Positions 43,126-51,410 of a DNA stretch of 64,000 nt are shown in pieces. The DNA comes from Myxococcus xanthus (GTDB taxonomy: Bacteria; Myxococcota; Myxococcia; Myxococcales; Myxococcaceae). The stretch spans positions 8,908,001 through 8,972,000 of the forward strand of contig NZ_CP017174.1 in the NCBI RefSeq assembly GCF_006402735.1, written 5' to 3'. The notes under the pieces were generated by a model. The model did not search any database. It saw only the letters and a list, made by a program, of their open reading frames with translations, and had not been told where the DNA came from. Position numbers and translations under genes: made by a program. Positions within the stretch are counted from its first letter, which is position 1; every line of letters begins with the position of its first letter.

Positions 43126-43815
43126 TCAGAGCTCGAAGTTGAAGCCCGCCTTCTCCAGCTGCTTGTACTTCTTGTGGTCGAACCGGTAGAGGCGCGCGGC
43201 CCGGTGGGAGACGTCCTGCTCCACCTCGTCCAGTTCCTCGAGCAGATCCATGGCGAGGATCTTCTTGCGGAAGTTCCGCTTGTCGAGCTCCCGCTCCAGG
43301 ATGACCTCGTACAGCCGCTGGAGCTGCGTCAGCGTGAACTTGGGAGGCAGCAGCTCGAAGCCGATGGGCTGATAGCGGACCTTGCCCTTGAGCCGCTGCA
43401 GCGCCGTGCCGAGCACGTCCGCGTGGTCGAAGGCCAGCTTCGGCGTATCCCAGACGGAGAACCACGCCGCGTCCCGCGCGTCCGTCGCCGCATGCGGCAC
43501 GTGGTCACTGAGCTTCACCAGCGCGAAGTACGCCACCGTGACGACGCGCCCGCGTGGATCTCTCCCCGGCGTGCCGAACGTGTAGAGCTGCTCCAGGTGG
43601 TTCGGCCGGATGCCCGCCTCCTCATCCAGCTCCCGGCGCGCGGCGTCGTCGAGCGACTCCTCCATCCGCACGAAGCCGCCCGGCAACGCCCACCGCCCCG
43701 CGAAGGGTTCCACCCCGCGGCGGATGAGCAGCACCTTCAGGTCCTCGTCATCCAGACCGAAGACGACACAGTCCACCGTCAGCGCCGGCCTCGGGTACTC
43801 ATAGGTGTAGCTCAC
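43126..43815 (-). CDS. NrtR-type Nudix/winged-helix transcription regulator
   Basis: A 229-residue protein with a Nudix domain (1-150) and a C-terminal winged helix (160-229). The start EYPRPALTVDCVV is the NrtR signature, and the Nudix box is intact (G47-x5-E53-x7-REL-EEAG), unlike many NrtR proteins that lost catalysis. The winged helix reads FTLTQLQRLYE...ELDKRNFRKKIL, again typical. NrtR proteins repress NAD+ salvage genes and respond to ADP-ribose. I use GTG 43815, because the ATG at 43827 lies in the -10 hexamer. It controls probably itself and the operon downstream. Confidence 0.87.
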   Translation of the reverse strand: MSYTYEYPRPALTVDCVVFGLDDEDLKVLLIRRGVEPFAGRWALPGGFVRMEESLDDAARRELDEEAGIRPNHLEQLYTFGTPGRDPRGRVVTVAYFALVKLSDHVPHAATDARDAAWFSVWDTPKLAFDHADVLGTALQRLKGKVRYQPIGFELLPPKFTLTQLQRLYEVILERELDKRNFRKKILAMDLLEELDEVEQDVSHRAARLYRFDHKKYKQLEKAGFNFEL

Positions 43816-43822
43816 GAGTCCC

Positions 43823-43852
43823 GGCATAGTGTCCGGAACACACCCGGGTCAA
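43823..43852 (-). promoter_or_regulatory. promoter of the NrtR-like gene with operator in its spacer
   Basis: On the minus strand: TTGACC (43847-43852) and TATGCC (43823-43828) are 18 bases apart. Between them, at 43829-43843, is GTGTG-ttccg-GACAC, which fits the GTGTC-N5-GACAC box with one base changed (9 of 10). The start point would fall at about 43816, almost on the GTG codon at 43815, so the message may be leaderless. Confidence 0.6.
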
Positions 43853-43886
43853 GTCGTGGACGGAGTGGCCGCCGGGCCCACGCGGC

Positions 43887-44894
43887 CTAGGTCCGGACCA
43901 TGCGCGACAGCTGGCGCCAGTCGACGAGCTGAACGCTCTCCTCGGCCAGGTCGAACTCCAGCGAGCGCCGCATGCCGATGACGTCGCCGCCCATCTGGAA
44001 GGGCACTTCCCGGTCGAAGTCCATGCGCAGGCGCTGGACGAACCAGTCATGCATGTGGGGCATCGGGTGCTCGCCGCGCCAGAGGCGGAACATGTTCCGG
44101 GTGGCCTCGATCACGCCGGCACCATAGACGCGCACGGACAGCCGGTGGGGCACCGCCTCCGCGAAGGGGAAGGCCTTGAAGCCGAAGCCCCACTCGGGCG
44201 TGGTGGCCGCGCCGGCGACGCCCGCGGGCCCCCGGTACAGGAGCGCGCCCTTGTCCCCATGCGGCACGGGCTGCACGGAGCCCCGCGCGTCCACCGTGAG
44301 GGCGGGGTCGCCCAGGTTGTAGACAGACACCATGGGGTTGCCCTCGCCGAAGACGTGGCGAGGCACCGTCCGGGTGAACATGGCGCCCAGGTAGCCGCGC
44401 AGGCCGGCCTGGGTGCTGCGCAGCGGACCGGAGGCGGCGAGCTGGTTCTTGAAATCCTGAATCATCTCCGCGTCCCAGCCGGTGCCGGCGAAGGGGGCCA
44501 CCTTGCCCTCCACGCGGACCAGGGCGAAGGGGCGCAGGGGCGGCAGGCGCTCGCCCACGGCGGCAATCTGCTTCAAGGCCTCCGCGGGCCGGGGCGCGCC
44601 GGTGACGCGGGCCCAGGCGTTGCCGGTACCCATGGGGAGGACGCCAATGGCCGGCAGGGCCACCCCCGCGGTGCGCAGCTCGTTGAGCAGCCCGGTAATC
44701 GTCCCGTCACCACCGCCCGCCAGGAGGAGGGAGGGCGGATTGGGCCGGAGCGTGTCCGAAATCCAGGCACGGGCCTCCTCGAGCGAACGGGTGAGCGCCA
44801 CGCGAGCCCGGGGCAGGAAGCGCTGGACCAGCCCCCCCATACCTTCGGAGCCCCGGCGTGCACGCAGGTTGACGAGGACGGCGATGTCATTCAT
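43887..44894 (-). CDS. diacylglycerol/sphingosine-kinase-like lipid kinase
   Basis: A 335-residue member of the DagK/YegS lipid kinase family. The ATP-loop GGGDGTI lies at residues 60-66, followed by GVLPMGTGNAWAR (conserved G-T-x-N), TGWDAEMIQDFK, and the C-terminal VPFQMGGDVIG motif. It should transfer phosphate from ATP to a lipid such as diacylglycerol. The start ATG at 44894 gives the MNDIAVLVN opening; a GTG 21 bases upstream is possible. It is separated by 71 bases from the NrtR-like gene start and lies in the same direction. The lipid substrate is unknown. Confidence 0.87.
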   Translation of the reverse strand: MNDIAVLVNLRARRGSEGMGGLVQRFLPRARVALTRSLEEARAWISDTLRPNPPSLLLAGGGDGTITGLLNELRTAGVALPAIGVLPMGTGNAWARVTGAPRPAEALKQIAAVGERLPPLRPFALVRVEGKVAPFAGTGWDAEMIQDFKNQLAASGPLRSTQAGLRGYLGAMFTRTVPRHVFGEGNPMVSVYNLGDPALTVDARGSVQPVPHGDKGALLYRGPAGVAGAATTPEWGFGFKAFPFAEAVPHRLSVRVYGAGVIEATRNMFRLWRGEHPMPHMHDWFVQRLRMDFDREVPFQMGGDVIGMRRSLEFDLAEESVQLVDWRQLSRMVRT

Positions 44895-44977
44895 GGCGAG
44901 CGGGACTCTCTCCACGCTTTGTCATGGCCCGGTCACGGCGCAGCAACCGGTGACGCGTCGTGACGCAATAATGACCC

Positions 44978-45982
44978 TCATACTCCCAGTGCATGGGCGA
45001 AACGGGCCTTCAGCCCCCGTGCCTCCCGCTTCTTTCCGAGAGAGAACGCCGCCGCGGCCACGCCCCCGGCGACCAGCAGTCGGCGCAGCCATTGCTTGCC
45101 CGCCGCGTGGTGGCCCCCCGAGGTCCCCGTTCCCTCCACCATCGGACGGAAGAGCGTCCCAGAGGTGTGGCCCTGGCGCTCCTTCTCGAAGTGATGGGCC
45201 TCGGTGACGCCGTTCATGGTGCGCTCGAAGGTGCGGGGCAGCAGGCCGTGCATGGCGGCGAAGCTCCGAGCGGCGGGGCCGACGAAGACCTCGTGCTTGG
45301 GGCTGCGGAGGACACGAAGGATGGCCCGCGCGACGCGCTCCGGCGTGTAGACGGGCTCCACGGGACGGATGCGCCAGCCGGTGTAGTTGGCGGTGTGTTG
45401 CCACAGCGGCGTGTCGATGGCCGCGGGGAGCACGGTACACACATCGATGCCGGTGCCGAGAAACTCCTGGCGGACAGACGCCGAGAAGCCGCGCACGGCG
45501 TGCTTCGAGGCCACGTAGGCGCTGACATACGGCGCGGCGACCGTCCCGAAGGTCGAGGAGACGTTGACCAGTGTGCCGTAGCCCTGCCGACGGAACTGGG
45601 CCACGGCGGCGCGGGCGCCGCTGACGGTGCCGAAGAAGTTCGTCTCCATCACCTGTCGGAAGGCGTCATCCGGCGTCTCTTCGAGACGGCCCATGAGGTA
45701 GACGCCCGCGTTGTTGATCCACGCATCGAAGTGGCCGAAGACCCTGCGCGCCTCGTCCGCCAGGTGCTGCACGGCGGCCGCGTCGGACACGTCCGTGGGC
45801 ACGACGTGGGCATGGACGCCGAGCGCCTGACACTCGCGAGCCAGGTCCTCCAGCGGTTCCTCGCGCCGGGCGGCCAGGACGACGTGGGCCCCCTTGTTCG
45901 CCAGGGCCAGCGCGGTGGCGCGACCGATGCCACTGGACGCGCCGGTGACGACGACGACTTGGTTCTTCCAGGCTCGCTTCAT
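44978..45982 (-). CDS. short-chain dehydrogenase/reductase
   Basis: A 334-residue SDR. The cofactor motif TGASSGIG is at 13-20, NNAG follows at 90-93, the catalytic Ser is at about 143 (NVSSTFG), Tyr156 and Lys160 form YVASK. The usual 250-residue fold is followed by about 80 residues containing a hydrophobic segment (LLVAGGVAAAAFSLG) near the end, which may attach it to the membrane. The ATG at 45982 has AAGGAG. It oxidises or reduces an unknown alcohol or ketone with NAD(P). It ends 83 bases before the lipid kinase gene, same strand. Confidence 0.9.
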   Translation of the reverse strand: MKRAWKNQVVVVTGASSGIGRATALALANKGAHVVLAARREEPLEDLARECQALGVHAHVVPTDVSDAAAVQHLADEARRVFGHFDAWINNAGVYLMGRLEETPDDAFRQVMETNFFGTVSGARAAVAQFRRQGYGTLVNVSSTFGTVAAPYVSAYVASKHAVRGFSASVRQEFLGTGIDVCTVLPAAIDTPLWQHTANYTGWRIRPVEPVYTPERVARAILRVLRSPKHEVFVGPAARSFAAMHGLLPRTFERTMNGVTEAHHFEKERQGHTSGTLFRPMVEGTGTSGGHHAAGKQWLRRLLVAGGVAAAAFSLGKKREARGLKARFAHALGV

Positions 45983-46346
45983 GTCCGCGTTCTCCTTACC
46001 GGGCCGAGCCCCAGCGCATGGCCTGAGTCCCCTCGCGAAGATGGCGATTGCACACAGCGACGCACCGGGTCATCGAACACCTGGCTGGAGGGCAGGCGGC
46101 AGAGCGGCGCGAGGGTCCACGTCGCAGACCGCCGCCGGGGATGGGGGTCCACTGCTGGGACGGGGGCTGGGCGCGAAGCGGTGCGTCCACACGGGACGTG
46201 GAGGCGGGGTTCCACGCGGGTAAGGGGTGGAGATGGCTCGGCTTTTCGCGGAGCACGGGCGGGTTGGAGGAAGCGAAGCGGGCTTGGTATGTGCGAGCGA
46301 CTGTCGGGCAGGAAACGGAACGCAACCTGCACTCGGCCCGCGAGCC
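45983..46346. other. 364-base divergent intergenic region
   Basis: This gap lies between the divergent SDR and secreted-protein genes, so it should hold both promoters. I see no RNA gene, repeat or convincing ORF. A possible -35/-10 pair on the plus strand is TTGGAG and TATGTG near 46270-46300, about 18 bases apart, but it is weak. Confidence 0.4.
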
Positions 46347-48149
46347 ATGAACATCTCCGAACGCTTCCTTCCGCCGCCCTGGACGGCGGCCGTCGTCCTC
46401 CTGTGCGCGTCCGCGTGCATCAACGTGCCAGCCGTCGAGCCCGCACAGGCAGAGGTGCGAATCACCGCGCCGGCGGGAACGGCCTACACGAATGGTGTGG
46501 TCGAGGTCCGACTCGACGTGACGGGCCATACGCCGGACCGAGTGGAACTGCTCAAGGACGGCGAAGTGATGGCGGAGTTGGCGCCGCCATACACGTACAC
46601 CTGGGACACGGCGGGAGAAGCGGAAGGGACGTACCGGCTGGAGGCACGCGCGGCCCTGGGAGACCTCGCGTATGTGAGCGCGAGCCGCGAGGTGGTGGTG
46701 GACCGGACGCCGCCGCGGGTGGTGTCCCGTGTTCCGGAGCAGGGCGCCCAGGAGGTCTGGGTGCAGAGCCCCATCCGCGCCGAATTCTCCGAGCCCGTGA
46801 AGCGAAGCACCGTGACGACGGAGTCCGTGCACCTGACAGTGGGCGACGTGGCCATGGCGCACACTGTGTCCCTGTCGGAGGACGGGAAGACGGTGACGGT
46901 GGTGCCCGTGACACAGATGACCGCGCCGAGCGCCGTGGCGCTGGCCTTCTCTGGGACAGTGACGGACCTGGCTGGGAATGCCGCTGTGAATCTGGGGGAG
47001 GCGTGGAGCTGGGCTGTTCCTGAGTTCGTGCCGTATCCGGTGCATTCCAGGACACCACCCGGGCCCTATTCATGGACGACGGCCTACATCCAGCTAGACC
47101 CGAACGGGCACCCCATAGTCTTGACACCCGTATTCGATGGCCAGGACCATCTATTCGTGAGCCGCTGGGCGGGCAATGCCTGGGAGCAACTTGGGGCTGA
47201 TCTCAAAACCAGTACAAGCGACTATGCACTTCATTCCCCAAACATCCAGCTAGCCTCAGACGGAACGCCCGTCGTTGCGTGGCAAGAAGACCTAGGCGCC
47301 GAATTCAACAACTATGTCCACGTCGCCCGCTGGACTGGACACACCTGGGAGCGCCTCGGGGGAGAACAAGGAATTCTTCCAGAGCGGCCGCATGCATGGG
47401 AAATCTCCCTACAACTCACCAGTCGAGACCACCCTCTTGTAGCCATCAAAATGGACCCAGAAGATCCCGAAGGCGGAACCATCCATGTATACCAATTATC
47501 CGAAAATCATTGGCAGCGCATCGGCCCTCCTGTTTCCGGCCCAGTGACCTCCGCACCAGGAAAACCAACACTTGCGACTGATCGCCTAGACAACCCCATT
47601 ATTGCCTTCAGCCACGAGGACTCCAGCCCACAACTCTTTTCAAAGAGATGGACCGGAAGCACTTGGGAGTCACTAGGCAGCACCGTCAACCCAAGCAATA
47701 TCCCTCACAGTGGCAGGGGGGACAGCCTCATCACTTTCACTCCAGACAACCGCCCCACAATCCTCTGGTCTGGCCGCAGCAACACATCAACAACGAACGA
47801 CTTCTTCTCCAGCCAATGGAACAACAACGAATGGGTCTCTCTTGGCTCCCCACCCAAGCGGTCTGAGTTGAACCACAGAGGAATCTATGGCGCGCACATC
47901 ACCTCTCAGGGGGAATTAATCACTGCCTCGCTGGAGAACGAAGACGGGAAATTCACTCTGAGCATCAATCGCCACAAGGGCGACTCCTGGGAGGAACTCT
48001 GGAATACGCGTGACGCCTTCAATGGAACGCGGCCTGACATCCAATACGCAAGCATGGCCGCGGACTCCCACGGGAACATTGCCATTGCATGGCTTGAGCA
48101 AAGAGGCGACCCGCGCCGAGAGGTCGTCATATATCGCCGCAACAGGTAG
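46347..48149 (+). CDS. surface lipoprotein with Ig-like domains and Trp-repeat beta-propeller-like region
   Basis: A 600-residue protein. The signal ends in a lipobox (CASAC, Cys about residue 29). Residues about 40-110 form a bacterial Ig-like domain, 110-220 a Big_5/SbsA-like domain (TPPRVVSRVPEQGAQEV), and 230-600 contain at least five repeats of the W-x-G-x-x-W-x-x-L-G kind (RWAGNAWEQLG, RWTGHTWERLG, RWTGSTWESLG, QWNNNEWVSLG). The first half is GC-rich like its neighbours, but from about 47.06 kb the base composition falls markedly (28 of 60 bases at 47461-47520 are G or C). Function unknown, probably adhesion or binding. Confidence 0.8.
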   Translation: MNISERFLPPPWTAAVVLLCASACINVPAVEPAQAEVRITAPAGTAYTNGVVEVRLDVTGHTPDRVELLKDGEVMAELAPPYTYTWDTAGEAEGTYRLEARAALGDLAYVSASREVVVDRTPPRVVSRVPEQGAQEVWVQSPIRAEFSEPVKRSTVTTESVHLTVGDVAMAHTVSLSEDGKTVTVVPVTQMTAPSAVALAFSGTVTDLAGNAAVNLGEAWSWAVPEFVPYPVHSRTPPGPYSWTTAYIQLDPNGHPIVLTPVFDGQDHLFVSRWAGNAWEQLGADLKTSTSDYALHSPNIQLASDGTPVVAWQEDLGAEFNNYVHVARWTGHTWERLGGEQGILPERPHAWEISLQLTSRDHPLVAIKMDPEDPEGGTIHVYQLSENHWQRIGPPVSGPVTSAPGKPTLATDRLDNPIIAFSHEDSSPQLFSKRWTGSTWESLGSTVNPSNIPHSGRGDSLITFTPDNRPTILWSGRSNTSTTNDFFSSQWNNNEWVSLGSPPKRSELNHRGIYGAHITSQGELITASLENEDGKFTLSINRHKGDSWEELWNTRDAFNGTRPDIQYASMAADSHGNIAIAWLEQRGDPRREVVIYRRNR

Positions 48150-48198
48150 CCGCGCTCGCCCTTGCCCTATCAGCCATCTGTATCAAAGAGAGTCAACG

Positions 48199-49716
48199 AT
48201 GAGGATCGCACCAGTAATCGCCACATGCCTTATATCAACACTGGCGTACTCAGCGCCCCGCCGCACGGTGGTGGCCAGCGGCGACTGCAAGGACGCGGAA
48301 CTGAGCGGGCAAGCCAAGGCATTCCTGGGAGCCCTCGCCTCGCGCCCCGAGCAGGACACCCTCACCGCCAACCAGTTCAGCGACCGGCTCTTCCCGCAGC
48401 CCACCAAGAGCTATGAGGACCTCCAGCGGCAGCTCGAAGCTGCACAGGACCAGTTCTACGAAGGCCGCAACGCGAGGACGCTCCAGGCCGTCGACGAAGC
48501 CCTGCAGCAGATCACTCGGCTCCCCGCGGGAGACGCCCGCTGGAAGCTCTACGTCGAAGCCCAACTCCTCCACGGCCTTAACTACCGCGCCATGGGCAAG
48601 CCAAAGGAGAGCGACACCGCGTTCCGCAACGTGCTGCGGCTCCAGCCTGAGTACCAGCTCAACCCGGACTACTTCGCTCCGTCCGTCCGGCAGAACTTCG
48701 ACAAGCTCCGGAAAGAACTCGAACAGACGCGCAAGGTGAAGCTGTCCGTGAAGTCCACGCGGCCCGCCGCGGACGTGTATCTCGATGGGCTCAAGCTGGG
48801 CCAGACGCCGCTGTCGCTTGATGCGGTCCCGGGCACCTACCACTTGACCCTCGTCAAGGGCACCACCACGAGCTTCCCACGGCACGTCCAGGTGCAGGGC
48901 GCTGAGACGCCGTTGCTCGTCGACGTGGCCTATGAAGGATCTGTCTCCGCGACCCCCTTCCCCTGCCTCGCCACCTCGGACGGCAACGACGAGCGCATGC
49001 TGAGCCATGCGGTCCGGCTGGGCGGCACGCTCGGCGTGGAGGAAGTCATCGTCGTCCGGCTCGAGCGCCCGAGCAGCGGGCCCAAGTGGTTCGCGGCCAC
49101 CGTTCTCAATGTCGAAGGAGGCCAGAAGCTTCGCGAAGGCGGATTCAAGACCCAGGGCACGGACGCTCCGGACGAGGCACTCGCGGCGCTGGTCGACTTC
49201 GTCACCACCGGCCGATCACCCTCCAACCTCGTGGTGATGAACGCCAATGGAAAGGCCCCATGGGACGCGCCCGGAGGCGTGGGCCGGAACGGGAGCGCGT
49301 CAGCAGGCGGTATGGACCTGACGGCCCCCAACCTCATGTCAGAGGGCGACGCGTCCAGGACACGTTCCACCTCCGGACTTCGCACGGCCTCATATGTAGC
49401 GCTGGGAACGGGAGTGGCCGCATTCGGTGGCGCGGGCATCGTCCGCTTTCTTGCCCAGAAAGATGTGAACGCACTGGAGAAGCGGCTCGACAACGGCCGG
49501 ATTCTGTCCAGTGACAAGGAGGCGATGGGGCTTCGCGACTCGCTGGTTCAGAAGAGCAACGTCCTCAATGGGTTGCTCATCAGTGGAGGCGCGGCGGTTG
49601 TCACGGGCGCGGTGCTCTACCTCCTGTCTCCTGATTCGAGCTCGGCACCGCCCGTCTCGGTCGGGCTCTCCGCGGACAGCCACGGCGCGGCGGCCTCACT
49701 GTCTGGTTCGTTCTGA
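48199..49716 (+). CDS. exported TPR-like/PEGA-domain protein
   Basis: A 505-residue protein. A signal peptide (residues 1-20) is followed by a helical region with TPR-like pairs (QDQFYEGRNARTLQAVDEALQQ; YRAMGKPKESDTAFRNVL; LNPDYFAPSVRQNFDKLR), then a PEGA domain (VYLDGLKLGQTPLSL) near residue 195, a long middle region and two hydrophobic segments near the end (YVALGTGVAAFGGAGIVRFL; LLISGGAAVVTGAVLYLL). Such proteins occur widely in myxobacteria as periplasmic or inner-membrane parts of unknown machines. The ATG at 48199 has AAAGAGAG upstream. It lies 49 bases after the propeller-like lipoprotein gene and may share its transcript. Confidence 0.8.
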   Translation: MRIAPVIATCLISTLAYSAPRRTVVASGDCKDAELSGQAKAFLGALASRPEQDTLTANQFSDRLFPQPTKSYEDLQRQLEAAQDQFYEGRNARTLQAVDEALQQITRLPAGDARWKLYVEAQLLHGLNYRAMGKPKESDTAFRNVLRLQPEYQLNPDYFAPSVRQNFDKLRKELEQTRKVKLSVKSTRPAADVYLDGLKLGQTPLSLDAVPGTYHLTLVKGTTTSFPRHVQVQGAETPLLVDVAYEGSVSATPFPCLATSDGNDERMLSHAVRLGGTLGVEEVIVVRLERPSSGPKWFAATVLNVEGGQKLREGGFKTQGTDAPDEALAALVDFVTTGRSPSNLVVMNANGKAPWDAPGGVGRNGSASAGGMDLTAPNLMSEGDASRTRSTSGLRTASYVALGTGVAAFGGAGIVRFLAQKDVNALEKRLDNGRILSSDKEAMGLRDSLVQKSNVLNGLLISGGAAVVTGAVLYLLSPDSSSAPPVSVGLSADSHGAAASLSGSF

Positions 49717-49872
49717 CGCACTATTCACGAATCCAAGGACACGCATTCCGCGAGAGGTGGACCATCCGAGTCAGTCCACCTCCTGAGCAGGCAAGCAGAC
49801 ACGTCGAGTGCTGGATGGGAAAGGCGCGTCAACACACACCCGCAGGCGACCACGGCGCATAGAGTGCCGCCC

Positions 49873-51291
49873 ATGATGCGAGCCCTCTTCGTCCTGCTGC
49901 TGGCCACGAGCGCCTCCGCGGCCTCTCCCCGAACCCTCCGGGTCGACTACTTCCACACCGGGAACGCCACCGAGGAACGGTTCAGCCTCGACAAGGTCGT
50001 CGTCGAGCCGTTGCCCTGGCCCGGCCACCCGGAACGCGCCATCGACGAGACGAACCTCGGCAAGTACCTCTTCGAGGTGCGGGACCGGGAGAACAACCGG
50101 CTCCTGTTCTCGCGAGGCTTCGCGTCCATCTACGGCGAATGGGAGGTCACGAACGAGGCGCGCAGCAACAACCGCACCTTCCATGAGTCGCTCCGCTTCC
50201 CCGCGCCTGAGCGCCCCGTGCAGGTGCTCCTCAAGAAGCGGGATGCCCAGAATGCCTTCCGCGAAGTGTGGTCGCTGATTGTCGACCCGAAGGACATGTT
50301 CGTCGACGCCTCGTCACCTCCCGCGCCCGGGCCGCTGCTGAAACTGCTGGAGAACGGGCCGTCAGCGCAGAAGGTCGACTTGCTCATCCTGGGGGACGGC
50401 TACACGAAGGCCGAGCACGCCAAGTTCGAGAAGGATGCCCGGCACATGGTGGACATCCTCTTCACCTTCTCTCCCTTCAAGGAGCGCAAGTCGGACTTCA
50501 ACGTGTGGGGGCTCGTCCCCGCCGCGGCCCAGTCCGGCATCTCTCGCCCTTCGACAGGAGTCCACCGGCGCTCTCCCATCGGTGCCACCTACGATGCCTT
50601 TGGCAGTGAGCGCTATGTGCTCACCTTCGACAACAAGGCCTTCCGCGAGGCAGCGGCCTTCGCGCCCTACGAGTTCGTGGAGATCCTGGTCAACGGCAAC
50701 ACCTACGGCGGCGGCGGCATCTTCGGGCTCTACGGCACCGTCGCCTCGGACAGCCTGTGGGCGCCCTACGTCTTCGTGCACGAGTTCGGCCACCACTTCG
50801 CCGGGCTGGCGGACGAGTACTACACCTCTGAATCCGTCTATGCGCCCGCCGCGGACCGCCTGGAGCCCTGGGAGAAGAACGTCACCGCGCTCCACTCCCC
50901 GGAAGACCTGAAGTGGAAGCACCTGGTGTCACCAGGAACACCCCTGCCTACCCCCTGGAACAAGGAGGGGTACGAAAAGCATGCCACCGCCGTGCAGAAG
51001 CAGCGCGGCCAGATTCGGGCCCAGCGAAAGCCCGAGTCAGACATGGACAAGCTCTTCCTGGCCCAGCGGGACTGGGAGGAAAAGTTCCTTTCCTCTCAGA
51101 AGTATTCAGGCCGGGTCGGGGCCTTCGAGGGGGCCATGTACGAGTCGAAGGGCTACTACCGGCCACAGGTCGACTGCGTGATGTTCACTCGGGATCGCGT
51201 CCCATTCTGCGCGGTGTGTCAGAGCGCCATCTCCGAAGTCATCGACCTGTATTCCGGCCCTCCGGCCAGGTCTCCTCAGGCCAGTCCCTGA
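49873..51291 (+). CDS. exported M64-family metallopeptidase
   Basis: A 472-residue zinc peptidase. The signal peptide runs to about residue 16 (ATSASA). The zinc site is HEFGHHFAGLADEYY with His303, Glu304, His307 and Asp314, the HEXXH-x6-D pattern of family M64 (IgA-peptidase-like). The N-terminal domain (VDYFHTGNATEERFSLDKV) is the usual M64 prodomain-like fold. ATG codons at 49873 and 49876 are both possible starts. It should cleave proteins outside the cell, suiting a predatory soil bacterium. It stands in the secreted-protein block, 156 bases after the PEGA gene. Confidence 0.92.
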   Translation: MMRALFVLLLATSASAASPRTLRVDYFHTGNATEERFSLDKVVVEPLPWPGHPERAIDETNLGKYLFEVRDRENNRLLFSRGFASIYGEWEVTNEARSNNRTFHESLRFPAPERPVQVLLKKRDAQNAFREVWSLIVDPKDMFVDASSPPAPGPLLKLLENGPSAQKVDLLILGDGYTKAEHAKFEKDARHMVDILFTFSPFKERKSDFNVWGLVPAAAQSGISRPSTGVHRRSPIGATYDAFGSERYVLTFDNKAFREAAAFAPYEFVEILVNGNTYGGGGIFGLYGTVASDSLWAPYVFVHEFGHHFAGLADEYYTSESVYAPAADRLEPWEKNVTALHSPEDLKWKHLVSPGTPLPTPWNKEGYEKHATAVQKQRGQIRAQRKPESDMDKLFLAQRDWEEKFLSSQKYSGRVGAFEGAMYESKGYYRPQVDCVMFTRDRVPFCAVCQSAISEVIDLYSGPPARSPQASP

Positions 51292-51410
51292 ACGCCTGAA
51301 AATCCGGGCACCTCTTGTGTGAAATGCCCATGTCACCAGGAGCGGACATTGGATTGCCCTCCGGTTCAGGTGTAAGGGGGACGCAACCTGCTTCCCATGG
51401 AGGGGAACTC

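Noticed and set aside
38205..43815. Calling this a full tellurite-resistance (ter) locus
   Set aside because: Only the VWA/PP2C/kinase part resembles it. No TerB, TerC, TerD or biosynthetic module is seen.
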